Numbered from the stretch's first letter, positions 1 through 5,275 are shown. The stretch is 6,829 nt of DNA from Thiotrichales bacterium (GCA_024763135.1 JANTGD010000197.1:1-6829), one strand, 5' to 3'. Notes: generated from the letters alone by a model not told the origin. Program-made: numbers and translations.

Positions 1-77
1 TGCTCGACATGGAACAACCATGGCTTCGCAACAATGCCTTGTTCTGAACGCGTGGGTTTGCGCTGATATAGACAGTT

Positions 78-101
78 TGGACTTGTCGATGTACTAGTCC
101 A
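78..101 (+). repeat. Hairpin in the gmk upstream region
   Basis: TGGACT (78-83) pairs with AGTCCA (96-101) around a 12-base loop. ACAG (72-75) and CTGT (106-109) can extend it past an internal loop. No T-run follows. It might belong to the end of the preceding transcription unit or to the gmk leader. Confidence 0.25.
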
Positions 102-166
102 GCGTCTGTTAGCTGACATCGGCGAGATCGATCGTTGTGCTCGCGCGAAGATCTGCTGGGTGTAGG

Positions 167-188
167 CATTTCGTTGCGCGCGAAAATG
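167..188 (+). repeat. Hairpin in the gmk leader
   Basis: CATTTCG (167-173) pairs with CGAAAATG (181-188), leaving one A bulged, around the loop TTGCGCG: seven pairs. It lies about 70 bases before the gmk start. Its role is unknown. Confidence 0.3.
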
Positions 189-260
189 TCTTGATATCGG
201 CTATGCTGCACGCAGGCTGAACAGTGACCTTATGGTTTCCTCATTCTTACGGAGAAGGTT

Positions 261-875
261 ATGGCTACGGGAACTTTATTTATTGTATCTGCTCCCTCCG
301 GTGCGGGTAAAACCAGCCTTGTCAAGGCACTTTGTGAACGAGTACCAGGGATCGCATTATCGGTGTCGCATACCACGCGTGCGCAACGTCCTGGAGAACA
401 GGATGGCGTTGACTACCATTTCGTTACTCAGGAGGCATTTGCCGCAAAACGCGCTGCAGGTGATTTTTTGGAATATGCGCAAGTGTTCGATCACTTTTAC
501 GGTACGTCGAAATCAGCCGTAGAAGCATTGCTGGCGGCGGGTAAAGATGTGATCCTGGAGATAGACTGGCAAGGTGCGCGTCAGGTGCGTCAGTGGATGC
601 CCCAGAATCTTTCCATTTTCATACTTCCACCTTCAAAGCAGGCATTGGAACAGCGCCTGCGCGGCCGTGGTCAGGACAGCGAGGCGGTCATTGCGCGGCG
701 TATGCGCGACGCACAGGCAGAGATGCAGCACTACGATGAGTATGATTATCTTGTGATCAACGATGAGTTTAGCGTTGCGTTGGAAGAGTTGCGCTGCATC
801 GTACTTGCGCAGCGCCTGCGGTTGCCCACACAACAAGCCAAATTTACCCCGGTCATCGAGGAATTGTTGGCATGA
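261..875 (+). CDS. gmk: Guanylate kinase
   Basis: Cytosolic enzyme that transfers phosphate from ATP to GMP (or dGMP), giving GDP for GTP, dGTP and (p)ppGpp synthesis. The 204-residue product has the usual length. The P-loop APSGAGKTS is at residues 11-19. The GMP-binding segment SHTTRAQRPGEQDGVDYHF is at 36-54 with Arg40 and Arg43, followed by EYAQVFDHFYGTS (71-83), with Glu71 and Tyr80 at the expected GMP contacts, and the LEIDWQGA strand and turn (99-106). The lid arginines are in LRGRGQDSEAVIARRM. The ATG follows a strong GGAG at 251-254 with six bases between. It is first of four co-directional genes, 61 bases ahead of rpoZ. No convincing sigma-70 promoter was found in the leader. Identification is secure. 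Confidence 0.97.
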   Translation: MATGTLFIVSAPSGAGKTSLVKALCERVPGIALSVSHTTRAQRPGEQDGVDYHFVTQEAFAAKRAAGDFLEYAQVFDHFYGTSKSAVEALLAAGKDVILEIDWQGARQVRQWMPQNLSIFILPPSKQALEQRLRGRGQDSEAVIARRMRDAQAEMQHYDEYDYLVINDEFSVALEELRCIVLAQRLRLPTQQAKFTPVIEELLA

Positions 876-936
876 CTCGCCAAGATTTCATAGACTAAGG
901 GGTTCTATACAAAATTTTAATTTTTACGGAGCGCCC

Positions 937-1182
937 ATGGCCAGAGTCACAGTTGAAGACTGTATGGAAAAAATCCCGAATCGTTTCGAAATGGTGTTGG
1001 TTGCCGCTAAGCGGGCACGCCAGATTTACTCCGGTAGCGAGCCGACGGTTGAGGAAGAAAATGACAAGCCCACAGTGGTTGCGTTGCGCGAAGTCGCCGA
1101 GGGTAACGTCGGTCCTGAGATTTTAGAGCAAAAGGATGAGCTGATCATGCCCGACACCGATGCCGGTTTGATGTCGTTCTGA
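937..1182 (+). CDS. rpoZ: DNA-directed RNA polymerase omega subunit
   Basis: Small subunit that clamps the beta-prime subunit during RNA polymerase assembly. In Enterobacteria it also forms part of ppGpp site 1 at the beta-prime/omega interface. The 81-residue product begins MARVTVEDCMEKIPNRFEMV, followed by LVAAKRARQIYSG and ENDKPTVVALREVAEGNVG, the conserved omega core; the N-terminal MARVTV that contacts ppGpp in E. coli is present. The acidic tail is about ten residues shorter than in E. coli and ends DTDAGLMSF. I chose the ATG at 937 because ACGGAG at 926-931 sits five bases upstream and the family starts exactly here; a longer frame opens at 763 inside gmk and is not used. Next to spoT this gene makes functional sense, but an unusually long spacer follows. 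Confidence 0.96.
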   Translation: MARVTVEDCMEKIPNRFEMVLVAAKRARQIYSGSEPTVEEENDKPTVVALREVAEGNVGPEILEQKDELIMPDTDAGLMSF

Positions 1183-1202
1183 ACCGAGTCGTTATTGCGC
1201 AG

Positions 1203-1219
1203 GGTCCATTCTTTGGATC
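1203..1219 (+). other. Small hairpin after rpoZ
   Basis: GGTCCA at 1203-1208 can pair with TGGATC at 1214-1219 (six pairs, one G-U) around the loop TTCTT, 20 bases after the rpoZ stop. No T-run follows, so it is a poor candidate for an intrinsic terminator. It might be a processing site or 3'-end protection of the gmk-rpoZ message, or chance. Confidence 0.25.
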
Positions 1220-1235
1220 GAAGACCTGTGGACTG

Positions 1236-1264
1236 TTCAGCTCTAGTGTCGTGTTTTATATAAA
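1236..1264 (+). promoter_or_regulatory. Possible sigma-70 promoter in the rpoZ-spoT spacer
   Basis: TATAAA at 1259-1264 matches the -10 consensus at five of six positions. Seventeen bases upstream, TTCAGC at 1236-1241 matches the -35 consensus at three of six. The surrounding TTTTATATAAA is the most AT-rich stretch of the spacer. Transcription would begin near 1271, just ahead of the structured segment at 1293-1376, and could serve spoT-ridA or a separate small RNA. The -35 is weak, so this is a suggestion only. Confidence 0.3.
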
Positions 1265-1292
1265 GCTACCGCTAAGAAAGCCATGTAACACG

Positions 1293-1376
1293 CGGGTGCA
1301 AGGCGCAGTCTGCAGGGAATGGTTGTTTCCCTGCCACGAGCTGCAACACCGCCCTCGTGGATCGAATAGCTACCCG
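1293..1376 (+). ncRNA. Candidate structured RNA with a three-way junction
   Basis: Three helices nest cleanly. The closing helix pairs CGGGTGC (1293-1299) with GC-T-ACCCG (1369-1376), with T1371 bulged. Inside it, GCAGGGAA (1312-1319) pairs perfectly with TTCCCTGC (1327-1334) around a 7-base loop. CACGAG (1335-1340) then pairs with CTCGTG (1354-1359) around a 13-base loop; a seventh pair would need C1334, shared with the previous helix. The junction segments are AAGGCGCAGTCT and roughly ATCGAATA. The motif CTACCCGGAGGGTG just after (ACCC, GGA, GGGT at 1372-1382) could compete with the closing helix by forming a hairpin that exposes GGA, a CsrA/RsmA-like arrangement. It matches no riboswitch or small RNA family I know. 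The pairing is seen; function and transcription are inferred. Confidence 0.35.
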
Positions 1377-1390
1377 GAGGGTGAACTGAG

Positions 1391-1403
1391 CCAGATAATC
1401 TGG
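1391..1403 (+). repeat. Short perfect palindrome
   Basis: CCAGA and TCTGG flank TAA, giving a 5-bp stem with a 3-base loop. Next in the row of hairpins after the three-helix segment. Short enough to be chance on its own. Confidence 0.3.
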
Positions 1404-1424
1404 GATGTTGCGTTTGTTCGCCAG

Positions 1425-1441
1425 AGCATCACTATGCTTTT
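1425..1441 (+). terminator. Weak terminator-like hairpin
   Basis: AGCAT (1425-1429) pairs with ATGCT (1434-1438) around CACT and is followed by TTT and then A. The stem is only five pairs and AT-rich, and the T-run is short. It could mark the 3' end of a transcript started near 1271, giving an RNA of about 170 bases, but the signal is poor. Confidence 0.2.
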
Positions 1442-1465
1442 ACAAGCGCGCCCGATAGCTCACTT

Positions 1466-1515
1466 GGCCCAGTTCGTCTTAATCGTCGCTTTCTATGAAA
1501 TACTACGACCGGGCC
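1466..1515 (+). repeat. Interrupted hairpin in the rpoZ-spoT spacer
   Basis: GGCCC (1466-1470) pairs with GGGCC (1511-1515), and after a small internal loop TCGT (1474-1477) pairs with ACGA (1505-1508). The apical loop is 27 bases. It is a possible RNA secondary structure with no recognised family. Confidence 0.25.
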
Positions 1516-1695
1516 TCTAACATGCACCTGTCTATCTTGAGCCTGCAAGCTTGGCTGCTGAGCAAAGCGCGAGACCTACGCCAGCGGGTAGTCGGAGGAG
1601 CTTCAGTCAGGGTTGCCTGCCGCCTTTCCAAGCCCTTTACTGGTGCGCTTGTAACGTCGTGCAATGCGTTGCGATGCCTGTTCTTACGGGGTGGT

Positions 1696-1728
1696 AGTTG
1701 TGCGACTTTGCTATGCCGTCGCGCAACT
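1696..1728 (+). promoter_or_regulatory. Stable hairpin just before the spoT start
   Basis: AGTTGTGCGAC (1696-1706) pairs with GTCGCGCAACT (1718-1728): eleven pairs with a single G-U, around an 11-base loop. The 3' arm ends only five bases before the weak Shine-Dalgarno GGTGAG (1734-1739) and 18 bases before the GTG start of spoT. Only TTT follows the stem before GCCGG, so intrinsic termination would be inefficient. The position suits control of ribosome loading or attenuation. The structure is read from the sequence; the regulatory role is inferred. Confidence 0.45.
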
Positions 1729-1746
1729 TTGCCGGTGAGTTGACGC

Positions 1747-3870
1747 GTGGGTAATTTTTCTCAACCAGAGCGTTTTCTCGTCAGTGATCTCTGTTCTATT
1801 CTCGAGACTTACCTAGAGCCTGAAGAGGTCCAAAAGATCTATCGGGCCTATCTGTTTGGCGCTGAAGCACATGAAGGGCAAAAGCGCATCAGTGGTGAGG
1901 CGTATATTTTTCACCCTCTCGCGGTAGCGCGCATCCTCGCAGATATGCATATGGATGCCGACAGTATTACGGCTGCGTTGCTCCACGATGTTATTGAGGA
2001 CACCAGTGTTACCCAGGAAACGCTGGCTAAACAGTTTGGAGAAGATGTCGCCCTACTCGTAGATGGTGTCAGTAAACTCACCAATCTGAAATTCGATTCC
2101 AAAGAAGAAGCTCAAGCGGCCAATTTCCGCAAGATGTTGCTCGCGATGGCCCGAGATCTTCGCGTGATCCTCGTGAAGCTGGCTGATCGGCTGCACAATA
2201 TGCGTACGCTGTCTGCATTGCGCCCGGATAAAAAACGTCGCATCGCGCGCGAAACCTTGGAAATCTATGCGCCGATCGCACAGCGCCTGGGAATGCGCGC
2301 CATCCGGCGCGAGTTGGAGCAACTTGGCTTCGAGGCCATGTACCCCATTCGCTATCAGGTTTTGCAGGCTGCGGTAAAGCGTAAAAAGGGGCAGCGCCGG
2401 GAGTTGATGAACAAGGTCGAGGTCGCCTTTGTCAAGCGCCTGGAGGAGTTGCATATCAGCGCACGTGTCCATGGTCGAGAAAAGAACCTGTGGAGCATCT
2501 ACCGTAAAATGCGCGATAAGCGGTTGTCTTTCAACGAGGTCTATGACGTATTCGCGATTCGCATGGTGGTTGCCGACATCGATACCTGCTACCGCGCGCT
2601 GGGCGCGGTGCATACGCTCTATAAACCCGTTCCGGGGCGCTTCAAAGACTACATTGCGATCCCCAAAGCCAATGGCTATCAATCATTGCATACTATTCTT
2701 TTTGGTCCCCACGGTGTGCCTATTGAGGTGCAGATTCGTACCGAAGCGATGGATCGCGTCGCCGAAGCGGGCATTGCGGCGCACTGGCATTATAAATCCG
2801 GTGACGAGTACAGCTCGGCGGCCCAACAACGGGCGCATCAGTGGGCGCGCAGCATCATGGATTTGCAACGCAACTCTGGCAATGCGCTGGAGTTTTTGGA
2901 AAGTGTCAAGGTTGACCTGTTTCCCGACGAAGTCTACGTGTTTACACCCAAGGGAGAGATCATGGCGTTGCCTCGCGGTGCAACTGGTCTCGATTTTGCC
3001 TACGCGGTGCACACAGACATTGGCAATTCCTGTGTGGCAATCAAGATCGATCGTCAGCTATCACCGCTGAGCACACCATTGCAGAGTGGGCAGACGGTTG
3101 AAGTGATTACGGCCCCTAATGCGGCACCGCGTTCCGTGTGGTTGAACTATGCTATGACCGCCAAGGCGCGGCACAATATTCGCCACTACCTGAAAACCAT
3201 CAAGGAACACGAGGCCATCGATCAAGGGCGCCTATTGCTGCAAAAGGCCTTGGGTGAGGAAGATGTCAGGCTGGATGAGGTTGCACCAGAGCGCATGCAG
3301 GCGCTCCTAGATCGTTGGCAACTGACTGATCGTGATGCCTTGTATCGGGAGATTGGCTTGGGTGAACGCATTGCGTCTATTGCTGCGCGCGAACTGCTCG
3401 AGCTGGACCAGGATACCGCAGCCGGGGACCGCCCCTTCGTCATACATGGGGTGGAGGGCATGGTGCTCAACTTTGCCAAATGCTGCAGCCCGATTCCTGG
3501 TGATCCCATTGTGGGTGTAATGAGTCCGGGTAAGGGTATGGTGATTCACCGCACTGACTGTAGCAATGTGCGTCGTATGGGGGGGAGCGATCGGGTGATT
3601 GCGGTTGAATGGGCGGAGGATATCGAGGGAGAGTTTCCGGTCAACATCCGCGTACTGACGGCCAATCAACGCGGTGTGCTCGCGCAAATCGCGGCGGCAA
3701 TTTCACAGCAGCGTGGCGATATCACCAATGTCACTTTTAGTGAGCGCGATACTATGTCCACCAATGTGAATTTCACAGTGAACGTGCGCAATCGCAAGCA
3801 CTTGGCCGAAATACTTCGGCAGCTGCGCAGTATTCCGGAGGTGCTTAAATTAACGCGGCTGATGGGATAG
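1747..3870 (+). CDS. spoT: Bifunctional (p)ppGpp hydrolase/synthetase SpoT
   Basis: Cytosolic alarmone enzyme of the long RelA/SpoT family. The 707 residues match the usual length of about 700. The HD hydrolase half is intact: His56, His80-Asp81 and Glu84-Asp85 in LLHDVIEDT, and KLADRLHNMRTL (144-155). The synthetase half shows GREKNLWSIYRKM (243-255), GRFKDYIAIPKANGYQSLH (297-315) and EVQIRT (327-332); the RxKD form at 298-301 is the Rel/SpoT type, not the ExDD of RelA. TGS covers about 388-450 (DEVYVFTPKGEI, 394-405), the conserved-cysteine segment NFAKCCSPIPGD lies at 575-586, and ACT covers about 630-707. The GTG start is forced: an in-frame TGA at 1741-1743 lies two codons upstream, and the N-terminus fits the family. 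Its ribosome site, GGTGAG at 1734-1739, is weak, hinting at low or controlled translation. RidA follows after 161 bases. Confidence 0.96.
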   Translation: MGNFSQPERFLVSDLCSILETYLEPEEVQKIYRAYLFGAEAHEGQKRISGEAYIFHPLAVARILADMHMDADSITAALLHDVIEDTSVTQETLAKQFGEDVALLVDGVSKLTNLKFDSKEEAQAANFRKMLLAMARDLRVILVKLADRLHNMRTLSALRPDKKRRIARETLEIYAPIAQRLGMRAIRRELEQLGFEAMYPIRYQVLQAAVKRKKGQRRELMNKVEVAFVKRLEELHISARVHGREKNLWSIYRKMRDKRLSFNEVYDVFAIRMVVADIDTCYRALGAVHTLYKPVPGRFKDYIAIPKANGYQSLHTILFGPHGVPIEVQIRTEAMDRVAEAGIAAHWHYKSGDEYSSAAQQRAHQWARSIMDLQRNSGNALEFLESVKVDLFPDEVYVFTPKGEIMALPRGATGLDFAYAVHTDIGNSCVAIKIDRQLSPLSTPLQSGQTVEVITAPNAAPRSVWLNYAMTAKARHNIRHYLKTIKEHEAIDQGRLLLQKALGEEDVRLDEVAPERMQALLDRWQLTDRDALYREIGLGERIASIAARELLELDQDTAAGDRPFVIHGVEGMVLNFAKCCSPIPGDPIVGVMSPGKGMVIHRTDCSNVRRMGGSDRVIAVEWAEDIEGEFPVNIRVLTANQRGVLAQIAAAISQQRGDITNVTFSERDTMSTNVNFTVNVRNRKHLAEILRQLRSIPEVLKLTRLMG

Positions 3871-3930
3871 ACTGAACAGGAATCATCGCTCTTTAGCACC
3901 TGCGTCATTTGGCCGATCTCCGCATGATTT

Positions 3931-3960
3931 TTGTACGTCCTCGTTACGCGTGAGTATGCT
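3931..3960 (+). promoter_or_regulatory. Very weak promoter candidate for ridA
   Basis: TTGTAC (3931-3936) and TATGCT (3955-3960) lie 18 bases apart and match the -35 and -10 consensus at three and four of six positions. The 161-base spoT-ridA gap leaves room for a separate ridA promoter, but this pair is not strong. Confidence 0.15.
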
Positions 3961-3991
3961 GGTACTCAGCCAAATTCCAGGCAGGCTGAGT
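3951..3991 (+). promoter_or_regulatory. Two mutually exclusive hairpins upstream of ridA
   Basis: ACTCAGCC (3964-3971) pairs perfectly with GGCTGAGT (3984-3991), eight pairs around a 12-base loop. The same ACTCA also pairs with an earlier copy of TGAGT, as TGAGTA (3951-3956) with TACTCA (3963-3968), six pairs. Only one can form at a time. They lie 40 to 80 bases before the ridA start, in the spoT-ridA spacer. No T-run follows, so they do not look like an intrinsic terminator. A switch or protein operator is possible; chance is not excluded. Confidence 0.3.
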
Positions 3992-4031
3992 GTTCATCCA
4001 ACATCCAACAGATCAATAGGAATACAGGCCG

Positions 4032-4415
4032 ATGTCCCGAGAAATCATTTCAACCGAGCAGGCACCCGAAGCAATAGGCACTTATTCACAAGCAGTCAAA
4101 GTAGGCGATACAGTATATTTATCCGGGCAGATTCCTTTGGTGCCCGAGACTATGGCCCTCGTTGCTGGAGATATCGATGCGCAGATTCGTCAAGTCTTTG
4201 ATAATTTAACAGCGGTCGCTACAGCGGCGGGTGGTTCGCTACAGGAAGTCGTGAAGCTCAATGTGTTTCTCACCGATCTCAGCCATTTTCCCAATGTCAA
4301 TCAGATGATGGCTGAATATTTTACCGAGCCGTACCCCGCACGCGCAGCGATTGGTGTGGCCGAATTGCCCAAGGGGGCTGCCGTTGAGATGGATGCCATC
4401 CTCGTACTGGCATAG
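4032..4415 (+). CDS. ridA: RidA family enamine/imine deaminase (YjgF/YER057c)
   Basis: Small cytosolic enzyme, a trimer in its family, that hydrolyses reactive 2-aminoacrylate and related enamines/imines released by PLP-dependent dehydratases, freeing ammonia and protecting PLP enzymes. The 127-residue product is full length. Family marks are GTYSQAV (16-22), VYLSGQIPL (28-36), the helix DIDAQIRQVFDNLTAV, VVKLNVFLTDLSHF (73-86) and YPARAAIGVAELPKGAAVEMDAI (101-123). Arg104 corresponds to the active-site arginine that holds the substrate carboxylate, and Glu119 is in the conserved VEMDA strand. The ATG follows AGGA at 4018-4021, ten bases upstream. The spoT-ridA neighbourhood is conserved in Pseudomonas-like genomes. 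The last codons and the TAG lie inside an inverted repeat (4406-4464). Confidence 0.95.
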   Translation: MSREIISTEQAPEAIGTYSQAVKVGDTVYLSGQIPLVPETMALVAGDIDAQIRQVFDNLTAVATAAGGSLQEVVKLNVFLTDLSHFPNVNQMMAEYFTEPYPARAAIGVAELPKGAAVEMDAILVLA

Positions 4416-4464
4416 GGGCTGTCGAGTTCTTGAGGCATCGGCTGGAAATTTTCACTATGCCAGT
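4406..4464 (+). repeat. 10-bp inverted repeat spanning the ridA stop codon
   Basis: ACTGGCATAG (4406-4415), the last nine coding-strand bases before and including the TAG, pairs perfectly with CTATGCCAGT (4455-4464). The 39-base interval contains GGAAATTTTC just before the second arm. A perfect 10-bp match is notable, but the large loop and lack of a T-run argue against a simple terminator. It may form a 3'-end stem on the spoT-ridA message. Confidence 0.45.
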
Positions 4465-4466
4465 TC

Positions 4467-4523
4467 CCTTGCGTGCATGGATATGATGCTACCAAAGGGC
4501 TGACCCCTTCAGCCTATGCAAGG
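4467..4523 (+). repeat. Nested hairpins downstream of ridA
   Basis: CCTTG (4467-4471) pairs with CAAGG (4519-4523). After a 4-base bulge, CATGG (4476-4480) pairs with CCTATG (4514-4518, one G-U). An inner hairpin, AAGGG (4495-4499) with CCCTT (4505-4509), sits in the loop. Farther out, GGGCTGT (4416-4422) matches ACAGCCC (4528-4534), which crosses the 4406-4464 repeat. Together they suggest a folded 3' region; none is strong alone. Confidence 0.25.
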
Positions 4524-4557
4524 CACAACAGCCCGCGGGGAGTGATACACCCTTTTC

Positions 4558-4577
4558 AACCTAAAAACCTCAGTTGG
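4558..4577 (+). repeat. Left terminal inverted repeat
   Basis: Perfect 20-base match to the complement of 4705-4724. The outermost two bases (AA/TT) may belong to the TTCAA direct repeat rather than to the element. Confidence 0.75.
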
Positions 4578-4722
4578 GCGCAAAAAAGACGCGTAAGATA
4601 TTGGTGTGGATGGTGAATCGGAAAAACTCGTGGTCACCTTATTGGCGATGAGAGGTTTTTCTGATTTGCCAGGTGCACCAAGAGCTTGCGTGGGCTTTTG
4701 TGATCCAACTGAGGTTTTTAGG
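4560..4722. mobile_element. 163-bp MITE-like inverted-repeat element
   Basis: The ends CCTAAAAACCTCAGTTGG (4560-4577) and CCAACTGAGGTTTTTAGG (4705-4722) are perfect 18-bp inverted repeats. The symmetry continues inward without gaps: left arm 4560-4627 and right arm 4655-4722, 68 bases each, agree at 49 positions by my count, with intact blocks TTGGTG, AATC and GAAAAAC. A 27-base centre (4628-4654) separates them. TTCAA occurs directly outside both ends (4555-4559 and 4723-4727), as expected for a 5-bp target duplication. No transposase is present, so it would move only in trans. It lies between convergent genes, a usual resting place for MITEs, where it could also fold as a transcript end. 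The inverted repeat is certain; mobility is inferred and the family unknown. Confidence 0.65.
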
Positions 4723-4724
4723 TT
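4705..4724 (-). repeat. Right terminal inverted repeat
   Basis: Complement of the left end at 4558-4577, identical over 20 bases. It is followed directly by the rest of TTCAA (4723-4727). Confidence 0.75.
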
Positions 4725-4792
4725 CAAAGGCTGCAACGCGGCACCGGTTGATTGGGGCGCTCTGTTGCCATCTGCAAGAGGGGAGCAATCCC

Positions 4793-5275
4793 TTAGTTAA
4801 CGAGAAACGCTCGTTCATGGCGCTGAAAATTATAATTATTGCGTACGAGTCTGCGTACTTCACTTTCGGACATGCCCTGCAGCTCTTTCTCCAGGTTTTC
4901 CAGGGCCATTGTCAAGGAGCGTGAGGCCGTTAGGAATTCGTCACTGGCGAGACTCAGTTTCTGCTGAGAGCGGGGTGTTCTGAACCAGCTGAGAAAAATC
5001 GATGTATCCAGCTGCTGTCCAATGACCTCGGCGATGGTATCGGTGAGGGTGTGCGCTTTAGTCACCTGGGAGGTGATGGTTGCGAAGGCGTGTAGTGAGG
5101 TGAGCTTTTGACCAGAGCCGTAGTACCAGTTGTCGAAGCGTGCCCGAGCGCTTGCGATTGAGTCCCGGGTTTGTTCGATTTCGTCTCCGTCGGACAAGGC
5201 TCGCGCCAATGCCCGCCATTGGATTTGGGCGGAGCGAGCGGTTCTAAGTTGCCCTAGCAGTACCTGTTTTTCCAT
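4793..5275 (-). CDS. Helical protein resembling a degenerate CZB domain
   Basis: Unnamed 160-residue protein with no signal peptide or membrane segment, so cytoplasmic, and probably mostly helical. I chose the ATG at 5275 because AAGGAG ends eight bases before it; a frame extending to 5404 adds 43 residues without family character. The pattern AQIQW (16-20), then ARFDNWYYGSGQKL (45-58), then FATITSQVTKAHTLTDTI (64-81) follows the layout of CZB chemoreceptor zinc-binding domains: HxxW, CxLGxWYYGxG and HxxxH in successive helices. Of the four usual zinc ligands only the last, His75, seems kept; Gln17, Ala45 and Val71 stand at the others. A helical C-terminal part (about 104-150) follows. It lies downstream of the beta-barrel gene on the same strand after 226 bases. 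The gene is likely real; the CZB relation is a by-eye inference. Confidence 0.75.
   Translation of the reverse strand: MEKQVLLGQLRTARSAQIQWRALARALSDGDEIEQTRDSIASARARFDNWYYGSGQKLTSLHAFATITSQVTKAHTLTDTIAEVIGQQLDTSIFLSWFRTPRSQQKLSLASDEFLTASRSLTMALENLEKELQGMSESEVRRLVRNNYNFQRHERAFLVN

Larger units (their letters stand above)
1183..1746 (+). other. Long rpoZ-spoT spacer without a convincing gene
   Basis: This 564-base spacer holds no protein I recognise on either strand. Two open frames on the plus strand (1251-1520, 89 residues; 1495-1743, 82 residues) lack a ribosome binding site and have no family-like sequence. What it does hold is pairing potential: a small hairpin (1203-1219), a possible promoter (1236-1264), a three-helix segment (1293-1376), hairpins at 1391-1403, 1425-1438, 1466-1515 and 1576-1591, and an 11-bp hairpin at 1696-1728. 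I compared it by eye with what I remember of RNase P RNA, tmRNA, 6S and 4.5S RNA and saw no match. It may be a long spoT leader, an unannotated RNA gene, or relic DNA. Confidence 0.6.
4416..4792. other. 377-base spacer between convergent genes
   Basis: No protein-coding sequence is convincing here. Frames at 4509-4736 (minus) and 4606-4800 (plus) simply read through the inverted repeat and give mirror-related peptides with the shared string PTEVFR. The left part holds folded 3' sequence of ridA (4406-4534). The middle is the 163-bp inverted-repeat element (4560-4722). The right end, 4728-4792, has only a small GGGA-GCAA-TCCC hairpin (4781-4792) abutting the minus-strand stop codon, without a T-run. 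Confidence 0.7.

Noticed and set aside
1..47. Short plus-strand frame ending EQPWLRNNALF and a TGA at 45-47, possibly the end of an upstream gene.
   Set aside because: Only 14 codons are visible, other frames are also open there, and the peptide is not recognised, so coding cannot be supported.
763..936. Upstream extension of rpoZ into the gmk reading region.
   Set aside because: It overlaps gmk in another frame, and the conserved omega N-terminus MARVTV begins exactly at 937 behind a good ribosome site.
1448..1467. A stretch resembling a tRNA 5' end (GCGCCCG then TAGCTCA and TTGG).
   Set aside because: No anticodon arm, T-arm or matching acceptor strand follows at tRNA distance, so the likeness is partial and probably chance.
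1251..1520. An 89-codon open frame after rpoZ.
   Set aside because: No ribosome site, no recognisable family, and it covers the densest RNA-pairing segment; more likely non-coding.
2053..2682. A 209-codon open frame on the minus strand.
   Set aside because: It lies wholly antisense within spoT, whose protein is conserved along its whole length; it is a by-product of spoT codon usage.
4509..4800. Small open frames on both strands across the spacer after ridA.
   Set aside because: They arise from reading both arms of the inverted repeat, give mirror-related peptides (PTEVFR in both), and lack ribosome sites.
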